A stretch of 64,000 bases of DNA from Ephydatia muelleri (GCA_013339895.1 JABACO010000011.1:7634137-7698136); one strand, 5' to 3'; positions 11,296 to 22,299 are shown, numbered from the stretch's first letter. Translations and numbers: made by a program. The notes: generated by a model from the sequence alone, not told the origin.

Positions 11296-12946
11296 ATGCC
11301 TTCGCGTAATCGAAAGAAGAGAACGAAGCAACGAGCGGAATACCTCCAAAAGCAAGAAGAGAACAAGGCTAAAGCCCGAGAGCGCTACAAGGCCGACCCT
11401 GAAAAAAAGAAGGCCTCTGTACGCGAGAGCTACAAGGCCGATCCTGAAAAAAAGAAGGCCTCTGTACGCGAGAGCTACATCGCAAATATTGAACCTAAGC
11501 GTGCTGCTAAAAGGCAGCGATATGGAGAGGACCTCGAGGAGAACCGTGCTGCTAAAAGGCAGCGATATGGAGAGGACCTCGAGGAGAACCGTGCTGCTAA
11601 AAGGCAGCGATATGGAGAGGACCTCGAGGAGAACCGTGCTGTTAAAAGGCAGCGATATCAAGAGAGCGTCGAGGAGAACCGTGCTGCTAAAAGGCGGATA
11701 TACAGGGGTAATTCAGCTACCATTAAGGCAGCTAGAATGAGTCGGTATTGGAAGGGTCGTAGAACTACCACTACCACTACCACTACCACCCAAAGGTATG
11801 TTATAGCATGCTGTATGTACCATTTAAAATCTAAGGGCTGCTATGCACGTGGCTCATGGCTTCCTGTCATGCACACATTAACACTCTTGTATGCCTGCAT
11901 GACATATTATCAGATGTACAGTATGGTTTCCTACACGGGATGTTCCCAGGTAAAGGTCAATGTTTGTACAAAAGGTTATTTGTACATGTACATGCATCTG
12001 TGTCTGTTACATTGTAAATGTGATGTGCAATAAAGGACTATACACATGTGTGTACTACTGTAATTGCATTTTCAGAAATTTAATTAACAAGTCTGTCATG
12101 CGCATCCAACCCTTGCATGCAGCCGATTATCAGATGTACAGTAAGGCTTCCCACAAGTAAAAGTTCCCCATGTACATGTAAAGGGTACAAAAGGTAATTT
12201 GTGTCTCTCACATTGTTTTAAAGGTCCACTAAACATGTGTGTACAGAAAATTGAGTTGTATGAAAATAAAATAATTCACATTATGCGCAGTTGGTAAAAT
12301 GTTTTGATACATGATAAGGCATAATGTGTGGTAAAATAAAAGTACTGCAACCCTATCTTCTCCCATATAGTTACTCCCTGTTTGAGCCCAACTCTCGCAC
12401 ACTAGCAGAGTATGGAGTGAGTCTTGAAAAAGCAATTCTTAGGGATAGTGAGCTTCTGAGTGATGTAAACAATGCTTTCTGCAATAGCCATCCATTGCTA
12501 GCTCAAAAGGTTGTTACAAGATCTGCCCGTGCAGCAGTAAGTAAGATTAGTGCAGATGCATTACTTGCTAAAGCAATAAGTGTACGAAGATCACAGGCAG
12601 GGTCTGGACCCTCCGCCACCGCCAGCAGAAGCGCGGCCACCGCCTGCAGCAGCGCTGGACCCACCGCCTGCAGCGTTACCCCCGCTGATGCTCCCCCCAA
12701 TGCTGCCCCCAATGCTGCCCCCCGCCTTTTTTACTGCCCCCGCCACCCACATGGCCTTACCCCGGGGGGGGGAGAAGAAGAAGAGGAAGAGGCCGAGGAA
12801 GAGGAGGCGGCAAAACTATTTATTTTATCAAAAACAACTACACTTATCACTATTAATTTTATTGTTATTGTAACATTAATTTTACATACGTATTTATTAA
12901 AGTTATATAGTAACTTGTGGTCGGGGCAATGCACAAAGCGTTCGTA
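11296..12946 (+). CDS. Mobile-element-associated KADPEKKK/ENRAAKRQRY repeat protein, two exons
   Basis: Exon 1 is 11296-11795 (ATG 11296 chosen because the upstream codons begin with TTG). Exon 2 starts at 12371 after a ~575-bp intron; the phases match (AG|T). The protein opens with a basic stretch (PSRNRKKRTKQRAEYLQKQ). Charged repeats follow, first RERYKADPEKKKAS type, then AAKRQRYGEDLEEN type repeated at 42-bp spacing, and a poly-Thr run ends the exon. Exon 2 encodes YSLFEPNSRTLAEYG...DVNNAFCNSHPLLAQKV...LLAKAISVRRSQAG, then low-complexity sequence and an acidic run to a stop near 12946. From family memory, similar charged repeats occur in large transposon-linked ORFs of sponges and cnidarians. 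The function is unknown; a nucleic-acid-binding role is only a guess from charge. The 3' end is uncertain because a second frame is also open from 12580. Confidence 0.55.
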
Positions 12947-13035
12947 AGGTATAGACATTTTGTCCATTGCACATCGTTCCTCATCACATTACAGTTATGA
13001 AGCTTCGTTGACACGGAGAAAAAAAAACTTATGAA

Positions 13036-13332
13036 ACAAGTAAATAAAAACCTTCTTTAACGAGAAAGTTGGTGGGCATATAGGATTGACAATGTTGGTG
13101 TAAAAAGCACAGAAACAAGTGTGACAGAAATGTTACTGGAAAATTGAAATAGGCCTATATTTAGCCCATTTTCTCAGGCGTGCGCTGCCTAAATGTGACT
13201 GGGCTAAATATAGGCCTATTTCAATTTTCCAGTAACATTTCTGTCACACTTGTTTCTGTGCTTTTTACACCAACATTGTCAATCCTATATGCCCACCAAC
13301 TTTCTCGTTAAAGAAGGTTTTTATTTACTTGT
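13036..13332. repeat. Long perfect palindrome (hairpin 1), 133-bp arms
   Basis: Arms 13036-13168 and 13200-13332 appear to be exact reverse complements, with a 31-bp loop. It has the form of a foldback MITE and contains no ORF of its own. Confidence 0.9.
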
Positions 13333-13449
13333 AAGATATTTGCTTTCTAAGTTAAAGCACATTTCCGCGGGTGGGTCTATCTTATAATATTAGACCCAAC
13401 CCGCGAAACTAGCGGGAAATGTGCTTTAACTTAGAAAGCAAATATCTTA
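13332..13449. repeat. Second hairpin directly abutting the first
   Basis: TAAGATATTTGCTTTCTAAG... at 13332 pairs with 13412-13449 (one base different). An inner stem CGCGGGTGGGTCT / AGACCCAACCCGCG surrounds a short AT loop. It shares its first base with the end of hairpin 1. Confidence 0.85.
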
Positions 13450-13455
13450 TCACCT

Positions 13456-13613
13456 GTTGAAGTAAAAATTAACGAAAAGAATATTTAAGTACCTCAAGAG
13501 CTTCTCTAACTGGAAACCGAATTTGAGGCAATGCCGACACTCCTGCAAGGGAAATACTCGTGTTTCGAACCCATGGAGGTAAGACCTCTTGTATTTTCCC
13601 CAGGGAGTGGAGC
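13456..13613 (-). repeat. Right inverted terminal repeat
   Basis: Reverse complement of 10609-10761, with an extra ~12 bp (CACTCCTGCAAG) near 13537. Confidence 0.8.
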
Positions 13614-13616
13614 TAA

Positions 13617-13758
13617 GAGACAATATTCGATTTATCCATGGAGAGATGGTGTGGCATCATGTGGTGAAGATAGGAAGTCGACAGCATTAACCGTTCGGAC
13701 GCTACGACGATTCACGCGCAGAGCATTTTTATAACTATAATGTTATAAAACATAGGAC
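13617..13758. repeat. Dispersed repeat R, copy 2
   Basis: Same as 9598-9740 with a handful of substitutions. It lies directly outside the right inverted repeat. Confidence 0.75.
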
Positions 13759-13842
13759 GGAATATACAAGAAAATTGCATAATTAAATAAAATAATACAT
13801 ACATACATACCCTGACACACTGAGACACACTATCTATGAAAG

Positions 13843-14376
13843 CTACAACGAGGAACTATCCCCCTCCTGAAGGGAACATCCACATCGTAAGAGGAGGGCT
13901 CGGGCATTGGCTCGCACAAGGGTCAAATTAAGGCGGCCGTACAGGCTGCAGACAACCTTGGACTTGGGGGAGTTGGTCCTTGTGGCAAGGTATGATGCGA
14001 GCCGTGAAAAAGCTTGCACCGCTTCGCTGCCCCAAGCTCCATATGACTCGGCCACAAGGGGAATACAAGTCCACCCCAACTCGGAACACTTGGCATCATT
14101 GGCAGAGTGCTTCCTTAGCTCAGCGGCAACCGCTGCTGACCCTGCTGTGCGACCCGCTTCAGAGATAAAGGTAGGGTTAAGCGGAGACACCACAGTAAGG
14201 TCAAAGGCAGCAGGCTTGCCACAGAGCCAATTGGAAGCTAGGATGTCAGCAGGGCGTGTGTTCCGAAGCTCATGTCCTAGTCCACTACCGGCCTCTGCCT
14301 TGGCGCTGATGCAGGCACGATGGCAGGTTTGAAGCACTTTTTTTATTACTCTCATCACTTCTGTACCCAAGCCCAT
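13843..14376 (-). pseudogene. 3' fragment (copy D) of the YLDDG reverse transcriptase family
   Basis: 177 open codons: HRACISAKAEAGSGLG...TRPADILASNWLCGKPAAFDLTVVSPLNP...SELGWTCIPLVAESYGAWG...LYGRLNLTLVRANARA. The nuclease-like RPAD...D and the C-terminal block are intact; the zinc knuckle and polymerase are missing. It is flanked 3' by a CATA repeat (13796-13810). Confidence 0.8.
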
Positions 14377-14390
14377 TTATGTAATACATA

Positions 14391-15291
14391 TTTCACATGT
14401 AATGTAAATGGCAGAGAATAGCTGCATCCTTTATCATGTATGTAATTCAATAATCTTGGCATTCAAATGTTTCAGCACACAAAAATTATTCACGCTAACT
14501 CTTGCATAAGGCCACAAATGAGGTACCCCAATATCAGCATATGACTTGCAGTAGTATTTGCCAGAATTGGCTGCATTTCCAGACTTTGGGTGTTTTTCCT
14601 TTTTCTGTGATCATTCACTCAGAGGGAAACATTATGCTTGCTGCTGTCATTTCCACTTTTTTTAATACATGATTACTAATCACTCTGTTTTATCAAAGTA
14701 TGAGTCTTCCAAGCAGTTTCTGTTTTCTAGTGAAATGTAAACCGCTTTTTCTACTCAATGGTTCACACTAACTACATTTGCATAATGCCAAGCCAGTGTA
14801 CATGTACAGCTCTTTCAGTTCCACACTATGGCATTGTTCCTGTCTTCTTGAACTCAGCCATGTAAACTCATTTTCCTGCATTGCATATTTGCCTTGTCGG
14901 ATTTTCTTTGTCTACCCACTAGCTTTCTCTTGATCTCCTCCACAAACGTATTTATTATCACTGCATTACTAACATAAGACCTCTTCCCAATCAAATTAGT
15001 TACCGGCATTACTAGTATCAGCTTCCCAAATATAGTATCCTTGTTCCAGTTCCACATGACAATATATACATATATTTTAGCAGATCTTGCAATCACTTGG
15101 AAAAGGTTTCCTTCATTTGCTTTTATGTGTTGTCACATGTAACATTATATTGTTGTTATTGATGCTCTCAACTTTTGGCATTGGATCATTACCCTAAAAT
15201 GACATCATATATGCAGTTAATTTACGCAAGCAAAAATTACTCATGGTTAAAAGAGTTAATTCATATACATAATACAAAGTATACATGGCAA
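14391..15291. other. Spacer, nothing recognised
   Basis: AT-rich. A minus-strand ORF of 80 codons at 14854-15096 has no family I recognise and is probably chance. Confidence 0.35.
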
Positions 15292-15466
15292 TTCAAAAGA
15301 TATGCAATATAAAATACACTGACGCACAATTACATACACATAACAATTTATGAGGGCACAATCCTGGTGAGGATAGCCGAAGAAATGGATCTCATGAGGC
15401 AGGTGTTAAGCCTTCCGTAAATCTCATTTATCACGACTGATTTAGGCTTGGAGCATGCAATTGCTG
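15292..15466 (-). pseudogene. Short 3' fragment (copy E) of the YLDDG reverse transcriptase family
   Basis: Nearly identical to 9849-10016 (3' flank plus the last ~40 codons), with an extra ~10 bp in the flank. It breaks off at GCAATTGCTGG. Confidence 0.75.
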
Positions 15467-15493
15467 GTTAAAATAATCCAGGTATATGATTCA

Positions 15494-15517
15494 CCCCCCC
15501 CCCCCCCCCCCCCCCCC
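15494..15517 (+). repeat. C24 homopolymer
   Basis: An uninterrupted run of 24 C. Its length in an assembly is unreliable. Confidence 0.9.
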
Positions 15518-16973
15518 TCCAGAGAATTCAAATGAATAGGATTGATTAATCTCCCATCTTGGATGTAAGGGAAGCACTCAATCCCATGGTTTCATCATGA
15601 ATTTACCCTAGACCTGTGATATAAAAACCAGATCAGGGGTTGGGTCTGCATAACTGTTGCTCTGAAAAAGTGTGTTTAATTATAATTACTCCTATTTAAA
15701 TCTCACCCCAAGTTACAAGAGCAAGTATCTCAGCTTTGGGACTCACAAATCTCAATTTCCTGTTGTATTGCATAACCATGGCAATGATGTTGCCTTGCAC
15801 TTGTTGATGTCATTCTTATTACCTGCTAGAGTACTCGTGCAGTGCTACCTGTACTGGAGGTCCACATTGCACCACCTAACATGCAGATGCCACAAAGGAT
15901 GCGCAGGCTGTTGTGACCTGTAAGTAACCAGCAACCACAAATCATATCTCTAGTTTCTGTGGTGTTAGTCAGTCAAGGGTGGGGCTGTCCATAAGGAATC
16001 AGAGCTTGGCAATTTTGCATGGGCCAAGCTCCAAAGGACTTGTACAACTAGCATGCACTGTCAGGGATGAAGAACATGAATAAATTTATTTTTCGTACTA
16101 CACAGTAAACAAATGTACCCCCACGATGACATCCAGTAAATTAGACATTAATCATAGAGACTCAGACCAACATCTAAAGTCGCCTCTCGACAGACATACT
16201 GACAGGGCCTGCTCCGTTGCCTATAAGTGCCCCTAAATTGAACTGTACTGCGCAAGCTGGTAGTGTTGGGTATAGCCGTTGCAGAGAGCAGTGTAACCAG
16301 GCCATTGGTCTGGGAAGGGCTTTGAGGGAGGGAGTATGTGAGGGGAAAGGAGAAAAGAGAAGATTGCCCTTACTGCACTCTCCAGGTCAGAGTAATCACC
16401 TCTTGAGACATGTTCAGGGACCAGGAGCCTTCAGTGGAGCTCTGAATCAGCATGCAGCACAACCATTGTGTCTATAGAACACACTATATGTATCTCAGCT
16501 CCTCAGATGTTGTCAGAGCTTTTTAGTGACTTGCCTCAACCCAATGAGTGTGCATTTGTGTGTGTGTGCGTGTGCTTTATGTGGATAATAGTAAAGTTCA
16601 CTCATCTTTAGAGCCTAAATCTGAATACTCAAACAATTTCTGTCTATTTTGTTTCAATAGCACTGACGTGCCGTTTCTGAACAGTGAAGCCATGGTACTT
16701 TCTGTACACATTTATTTCCACCCATCAGTGCAAGTACACATGAATGACTGCGTTTTGAGTTACAAGTAAAGTCGCATAAGTGAATATAGGCAGCTACGTA
16801 CGGTGGACCACTGGTGATTACACAATTCTATAGGGTGATAGTACAAGTACAGTATTTGTGGCTGGAATGGGAAACCTTTTTCCACGAAAATGTTACATAA
16901 TAATAATACATACATGTGTGATTAGGGAATGGCTACATGTATACTCATTGTTCATATGGACAGAGGAAAGGTA
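15518..16973. other. Spacer, no gene recognised
   Basis: Short ORFs (15672-15923, 16217-16477, 16548-16769) show no domain. A brief GT-rich run lies at 16552-16572. I see no clear structure. Confidence 0.3.
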
Positions 16974-17916
16974 TCACAGATTCACTGACTGTCTGTTCAG
17001 AGGAAGGAAGGAGAATAGCATGCCCCTGATTGGATCGTGCTCCTCTGATGCATTGGATGGAGGAGCATAACCGTGAAAAGGAAAGATGGCACAAAGCCAA
17101 CCCATGGTCTGTCTGTATGATGTATTGTAGGTACTAATATTGTAGGTTGTCATGGCAATGCTGCCCATCCCTCCAGTTGAGGAGAGGACTATCAGAGTGA
17201 ATGATACCCGTTCAACCTCACGGATACGAAGCTCATATTCTCTCTTTTTGATGTTTTCATGTCAGCTGGATAGTGAGTGCGTGGTTGGAGGGAATATAGG
17301 GATTGAAAACTCTGATCGAATTGCCATGATTTATGTAAGGTAAAGCCATTCTCATCAATGGGTAGAGTTGTCAACCTGTTGGATGCACCTTTGTCTTGAG
17401 CCAGTCCATTGATTGTTGATGAGTGGAATTAGTTAGCTGGGGACAGAGGCTAAAAGCATTATCCTGCATGGTTTTTTTTGTTTGAACTTCTTCTGGGCTT
17501 CAACTTGCTGTTGAATTGTTTCAGTCAGTATTAGGAGCAATGCAGATGGTTGAGGGATGATGGGAGTAGAAATGGTAGATGTAACAGTAGTGTTGGGTGG
17601 AGCCACGATGGAAATAGAAGTGGGAGGTGTCGGTATAGCAGTAGCGCCATGATTTACATACCAGGCCAAGACGTCCAGGTGTACATGAAGAACATAGGTT
17701 GCCTGATTTACAACATGCACAGTTGCTACTAGTGCCTTTAGAGCTGCAGCGGCAGCAAGAAGGCATCGAAATGGCAGTTTGATTAATTCTACTTAATGCC
17801 CAAAATGGGAGAGCGACAGAAGAGGAGGTAGGTAACACAGACCTGATTAATATCGTAAACGGCACGAGGTATAAAGTGCTAGTGCAATCCTTCTCTTCCT
17901 TCTCGTGATAATACAA
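16974..17916 (-). mobile_element. Internally deleted retroelement remnant (Cys-rich N-module and C-terminal block)
   Basis: Reading the minus strand, 17810-17690 encodes a cysteine-rich module (CCRCSSKGTSSNCACCKSG, then CSSCTPGRLG) and then HGATAIPTPPTS in a shifted frame. Further on, 17345-17030 encodes NPYIPSN, HENIKKREYELRIREVERVSF, LSSTGGMGS and, after another shift, LSFSRLCSSIQCIRGARS. From family memory, both parts occur at the start and end of retroelement polyproteins common in cnidarian and sponge genomes (consensus close to REVExxSFTPLVFSxxGGMG and LSFxLLRSAIxCIRGxR). The polymerase between them is missing. Several frameshifts show it is dead. Confidence 0.5.
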
Positions 17917-18060
17917 CTGCGGTACGTCTTTAGTTATAATGGGGACTTCACAATTGAGAAATTAATATAACGTTTTTGTTTCTAATTAAAGGTATTGCAT
18001 ATCCTCATTAGAGAGGATAAAATTTCACCATCGGGTGAGTTCCATGAGGTACAGCATGAC

Positions 18061-18515
18061 ACCCTCACGAGTTCCGCGAGATACGTCAGAAAAAAATTCA
18101 CCCTCACGAGTTCCGCGAGGTACCTCATAAAAAATTTCACCCTCACGAGTTCCGCGAGGTACCTCATAAAAAATTTCACCCTCACGAGTTCCGCGAGGTA
18201 CCTCATAAAAATTTCACCCTCACGAGTTCCGCGAGGTACCTCATAAAAAATTTCACCCTCACGAGTTCCGCGAGGTACCTCATAAAAAATTTCACCCTCA
18301 CGAGTTCCGCGAGGTACCTCATAAAAAATTTCACCCTCACGAGTTCCGCGAGGTACCTCATAAAAAATTTCACCCTCACGAGTTCCGCGAGGTACCTCAT
18401 AAAAAATTTCACCCTCACGAGTTCCGCGAGGTACCTCATAAAAAATTTCACCCTCACGAGTTCCGCGAGGTACCTCATAAAAAAATTTCACCCTCATGAG
18501 TTCCGCGAGGTAATT
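18061..18515. repeat. 39-bp minisatellite, about 12 copies
   Basis: The unit runs TTTCACCCTCACGAGTTCCG then CGAGGTACCTCATAAAAAA; copies are mostly 39 bp, one is 38. The first and last copies are diverged, and a partial unit lies at 18010-18060. The unit contains the palindrome GAGGTACCTC. Because 39 is a multiple of three, long artificial ORFs run through it on both strands. It ends ~220 bp upstream of the HINT3-like start codon. Confidence 0.95.
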
Positions 18516-18735
18516 TTGGCACGATTAACGAGGTATGTCATGAAAAATTTCCCCCTCATAAAAAATTTCTATTTTTGGCACGGATTCCGCACCATAGACT
18601 TCGATTTTCAATTGTCATTCACGTGAGATATACGGCATCGGCAATTTTAATACACCCACGCATATCATATATATAGTATGATCTTATTTTGCGTGTATGT
18701 AGAAATTCAAGACGTCTTATCGTTGTGGTTTGTTG

Positions 18736-19178
18736 ATGGCTGAAAATCAAAGTGCCCCGGGCCCGGGGTTAGCCCGCGAAGAAAGCTGCGTGTTCTGCAA
18801 AATAGTTTCTAAAGAGGCCCCGGCAGAAATATTGTATGCAGATGACGAGTTCGTGTGTTTTCGTGATGTACATCCCGCTGCCCCGCATCACTATCTTGTC
18901 GTGCCACGAAATCACATGAGCGACCCGAAATCCTCACTCATGAACATCTTCCGATGGTAGAGCGTATGGTGGAAGTTGGAAAACAAGTGCTGTCACAACA
19001 GAGAGCAAACGTTCGAGACTCGCGTGTTGGATTTCACTGGCCGCCCTTCGTGATCGTTCGCCATTTGCACCTGCACGTGCTATCCCCTGTAGGGGAAATG
19101 AGCTGGTTAATAGAACTCTACTCTTCAGAGAGGATTCGTTTACATTTGTCACTGCAACTTGGTTGGTCGACCATTTGA
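18736..19178 (+). CDS. HINT3: HINT3-like histidine triad (HIT) protein, frameshifted
   Basis: A small HIT-superfamily nucleotide hydrolase; family members split nucleoside phosphoramidates or acyl-adenylates. Start ATG 18736. The first frame gives ESCVFCKIVSKEAPAEILYADDEFVCFRD...HYLVVPRNHMSDPKS. The second frame, joined near 18931, gives LTHEHLPMVERMVEVGKQVL...GFHWPPFVIVRHLHLHVLSPVGEMSWL and ends at TGA 19176. The HIT motif HLHLHVL, with its nucleophile histidine, is present. The GFHWPPF...HLHLHVL spacing points to the HINT3 branch rather than HINT1. Length (~147 aa) is close to but shorter than animal HINT3. The one-base loss near 18931 is either an assembly error or a disabling mutation. 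No introns. Confidence 0.8.
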
Positions 19179-19671
19179 AAAATTCCGCCCCTCCAAGTTA
19201 ATTAACTTGTCGAGAGGCGTGTAATTTGATTATAATGTATTCGATTTCAAGTGTATATAATTGCAACCTCGCACTGTACGTATACTGAACCAGACATTAT
19301 CTCTAACTAATCAAACTGTGCAATTAAGCGTGCTTATAGGCTCTAAAGATTGGTGGTTGCAATTTGTGATGACCTGTGTCCTACTAGGAGTATCCAGCGA
19401 TTGCTAAGAGGACATTCTACTGATCAGTAAAGCCCTAATTAACTATGTTATACGGTTTGAACAATAAATTCAACGAAGTGTATCATATGATATGAACGCG
19501 CACGTGTTACCATAGATACATTAGCAGGGATAAATATCGGTAGTGTGAGGTGGGTCCCGGGTAGAAAATAAATAAAATAAGTGACGCCATCGCGCGGAGC
19601 GTTTTCCAGCTACTCTGTAGCGTTATTTCGTTACCAAGGTGACCCAGAGTCTCTGGGCAGACGGCAAGGGG
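19179..19671. other. Intergenic region between the HINT3-like and CCDC92-like genes
   Basis: AT-rich 3' flank, then the GC-richer 5' region of the next gene from ~19550. No separate feature seen. Confidence 0.35.
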
Positions 19672-21561
19672 ATGCTGGCACAGCTCCGCATAAAGTTGAA
19701 GAATGCGGAGTGTGCCGTGGCGTTCCTGCAGACTCAGCACGCCAAGACGTTGGAAGGACTACACAACGAGATCCAGAAGCTCCAGCAACAGAATGCAAGT
19801 ATGTAACTCTTTCGTCCTTTCATTGGCATTTTTACTGGCAATTTTTCTCGATGATATAGAACTCACCTTTGAGTTGACGATGGCAGGACCTCAGAAGGAG
19901 CAAACGACAGGTACATATTTAGGCGCTTGCTTACTTGCGCATTTTTATGCTGTGCGCGTGTGTTAAGTTTACGTTGTACGTGTGTCTATGTGTACTGTGC
20001 GTGCGTAAATAAAGGATGCGAATAAATGTTCGTAAAGTGTTTAGTCTGGTATTGTAATTACGCCATACTGCCTTTCTGTGTGGTATGCGAGATTCATGTT
20101 GGGACATGTCTACATGTATGTGCCTTGTAGATGACCAGACGCGATATTATCACACTTTATACTTTCACGAAGGTATGCCCGCATGCATTAATTTTTTGGG
20201 GCACAACAAAACAAAAAAAAAAGCCAAGCTTCAATGCGCAATGACCAGCGTGAAACACTTTACCACGCCATTGCCTCAGCCAGCTAAACTTTCCTTAGGT
20301 CATCAGTACGAGTGCAAGCACCTGGAAGCGGAGCTGCACCAGAGCAAGGCAGAGGTGCTGGCCCTCAGGTCCCACCGTGGCCCGTCAGGAGGAGACCATC
20401 TCCCTCCTGCAGCACCAGAGCGAGGAATCCCGGCAGGGTCTTCAGCAGGGAGCTGAAGGAGAGGGATGACAGGGTCAGCATGCTCCTCAAGGAGATTGAG
20501 GACAAGTCTGACGCTGTAGCCACACTCACCAACAACTGCACAGGTCCGTGTGCAGCTCAGGAGGGACTTGGATGGCCAGGTGGGGACGCCTTCATCCAAT
20601 GCAGCACAGCCTGACGATAGAACACTCCCTCGCTCAACAAATAGGCCCAGACGGATCCAAAGAACTGTATCCAATCCTTCTTCAGAGAACGTGAAGCTCC
20701 GCTCGAATTTGGCTGCTGTAGCATCTGGGCCATCCCCACCCCCATCCTCATCGGAAGGGAGCAGGCCTAGTTTATCTGCCTCCTCCATCACCCAGAGGCC
20801 TACCCTCCCCCTCGGATGTGACACGCCCCTTGCTGAGTCCTCGCCCCCCTTCAACTTCCCCCTGCGGGGGGCTCTGTCAGGAGAGCCAGCAATCCCTCCG
20901 AAAAAGTGTCCAACCTCACAGCTCACCCCCGCTGTCCGGTTCCCTAATGATGCCCACCCATGCCACCCCACCTCCATCGGAGACGTATGCGGATCCTGCT
21001 GCTGCCCCGGCACAGCAGCTCAAGCTGGGGCCTGTTCAGTCTCGCAAGCGCAGCAACCCGCCCCCCGATGTGGCCTCCATACTACAGAACCAAGGAAGGA
21101 GATGCAGGTCCTAGGCAAAACCCCCTCCCCTCGTGCTCCCGCCTATCCGATTGGACGAAATACCCCCGCCCCTTCCCCTCTCACAATCCGACCCCAGCTT
21201 GTCACAGAAAGGCAACGCCCCCGAAGGTGAAGATGGGACGACACTAACCCACGACTGTACCATCATTGTCGGGACGAGGGTCCACCTCCCCAGGGGCACC
21301 GACACATCATCCTGGCCAAGTCCCAAGGGGGAGTGGGCAGCTCGCCGAGCACACTCAGGGGTGATGCAGTATGGGGGGGCGACGGCAGTGGGGGAGGACC
21401 CCTCACAGGGGACTGGGGAGGAGACGACAGAGGGGACACTGATGGTGAAGGAGAATGTGAGTCGCAAGGACCAGGCGTGGCAAGAGCTCCATCAACACGG
21501 GTGGCGACTAACCGCTGTTTGGGAGTGTGGGCGTTTGGTAGAAACATTGTCTGTGATGTAA
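19672..21561 (+). CDS. CCDC92: CCDC92-like coiled-coil protein
   Basis: Exon 1, 19672-19798 (ATG at GMLAQLRIKL; an upstream exon is possible), encodes AECAVAFLQTQHAKTLEGLH, close to the CCDC92/ZNF365 signature (..LLFLQxEHAxTLxGLHxEIxxLQ). Exon 2, 19860-19910, gives LTFELTMAG, matching LTYELT of the family. Exon 3, from 20299, continues the coiled coil (YECKHLEAELHQSKAEVLAL, ARQEETISLLQHQSEESRQ, FSRELKERDDRVSMLLKEIE) and then a Pro/Ser-rich tail with PPPLVLPPIRLDE, like the LVIPPI block of vertebrate CCDC92. The coding frame steps by one base near 20371, 20440, 20535 and 20800, and a TAG lies at 21112-21114 inside the tail. The end at 21561 is taken from the last open frame. Function in animals is poorly defined (a centrosome/cilium-associated scaffold is suggested). 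Confidence 0.7.
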
Positions 21562-22299
21562 TGTTTGCCATTTATTTGATTCAAGGAATGAATTAAAAAA
21601 AGATGATAGGATAGTTATGTTAGAGCAGGGGCAGATTATAGGATGCTATGATTGTTCAAGGTCTCCTGGGCTGCTGTGGTAGAGGCTCTCAAGCCTCTGG
21701 GCATACTGCTGGCTGAGGTGGAACAGGTTCAGTGTAGGAATCCCTCTCTGCATACAAGTCAAAGTGTACAACACAACATGCCCACAATATTGCCCCACCC
21801 ACTGCTACATGCCTGGCACTAACAGCCCCACATGCTCGACTACACAATTAATGCACAGCCTAACCTACCTACATGTACAAAATGTGTCACCCAAGGGTTA
21901 GAATTGCCTGACCAAAACTATGGAGCTGGTTGGCCGTGTAAAATGTAATAGCATAAATCCGGACCACAATGGGGAGTAGGGGTTAGACTGTACCCAATAA
22001 ACACACCTATGTACACAACAGATTACACATGCAACACATGTTTGCACCACTTCCCGAGCACAGCACAACACAAGTGTGGATACGTCTGCTGGCAGGGAGG
22101 GCAACTTGAACACGGAGGGGGGCTGGGTCACTCTCACATCTGTGGATCCCGAGGGATGGAAGTACTGATGGGCACGAGGGTTAAATATCAAATTCCTTGG
22201 TGTTGGCATGAATAGCGCAGGCAATGAAACGTCTGAATGAGAATGCAGGGCTTCCATAATAACACAAAGTGCGACCAATCGAAAAGGTTTTTAGGTCTC
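21562..22299. other. Spacer between convergent genes
   Basis: 3' flank of the CCDC92-like gene and of the minus-strand gene that ends near 22300. No other feature recognised. Confidence 0.35.

Larger units (their letters stand above)
10609..13613. mobile_element. ~3.0-kb element bounded by ~155-bp inverted repeats
   Basis: 10609-10761 and 13456-13613 are reverse complements at roughly 90-95% identity by eye, starting TAGCTCCACTCCCTGGGG at the outer ends and differing by one ~12-bp indel. Inside lie a two-exon gene (11296-12946) and two hairpins (13036-13449). I see no transposase, so it may be non-autonomous, or the inverted pair may have arisen by duplication. No convincing target-site duplication is visible next to the termini. 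Confidence 0.7.

Noticed and set aside
17982-18497. 171-codon minus-strand ORF of repeated EGEIFYEVPRGTR units
   Set aside because: Pure by-product of the 39-bp minisatellite; a multiple-of-three unit keeps several frames open on both strands.
18061-18515. Possible CRISPR array
   Set aside because: Units are contiguous with no unique spacers, and the context is animal nuclear DNA.
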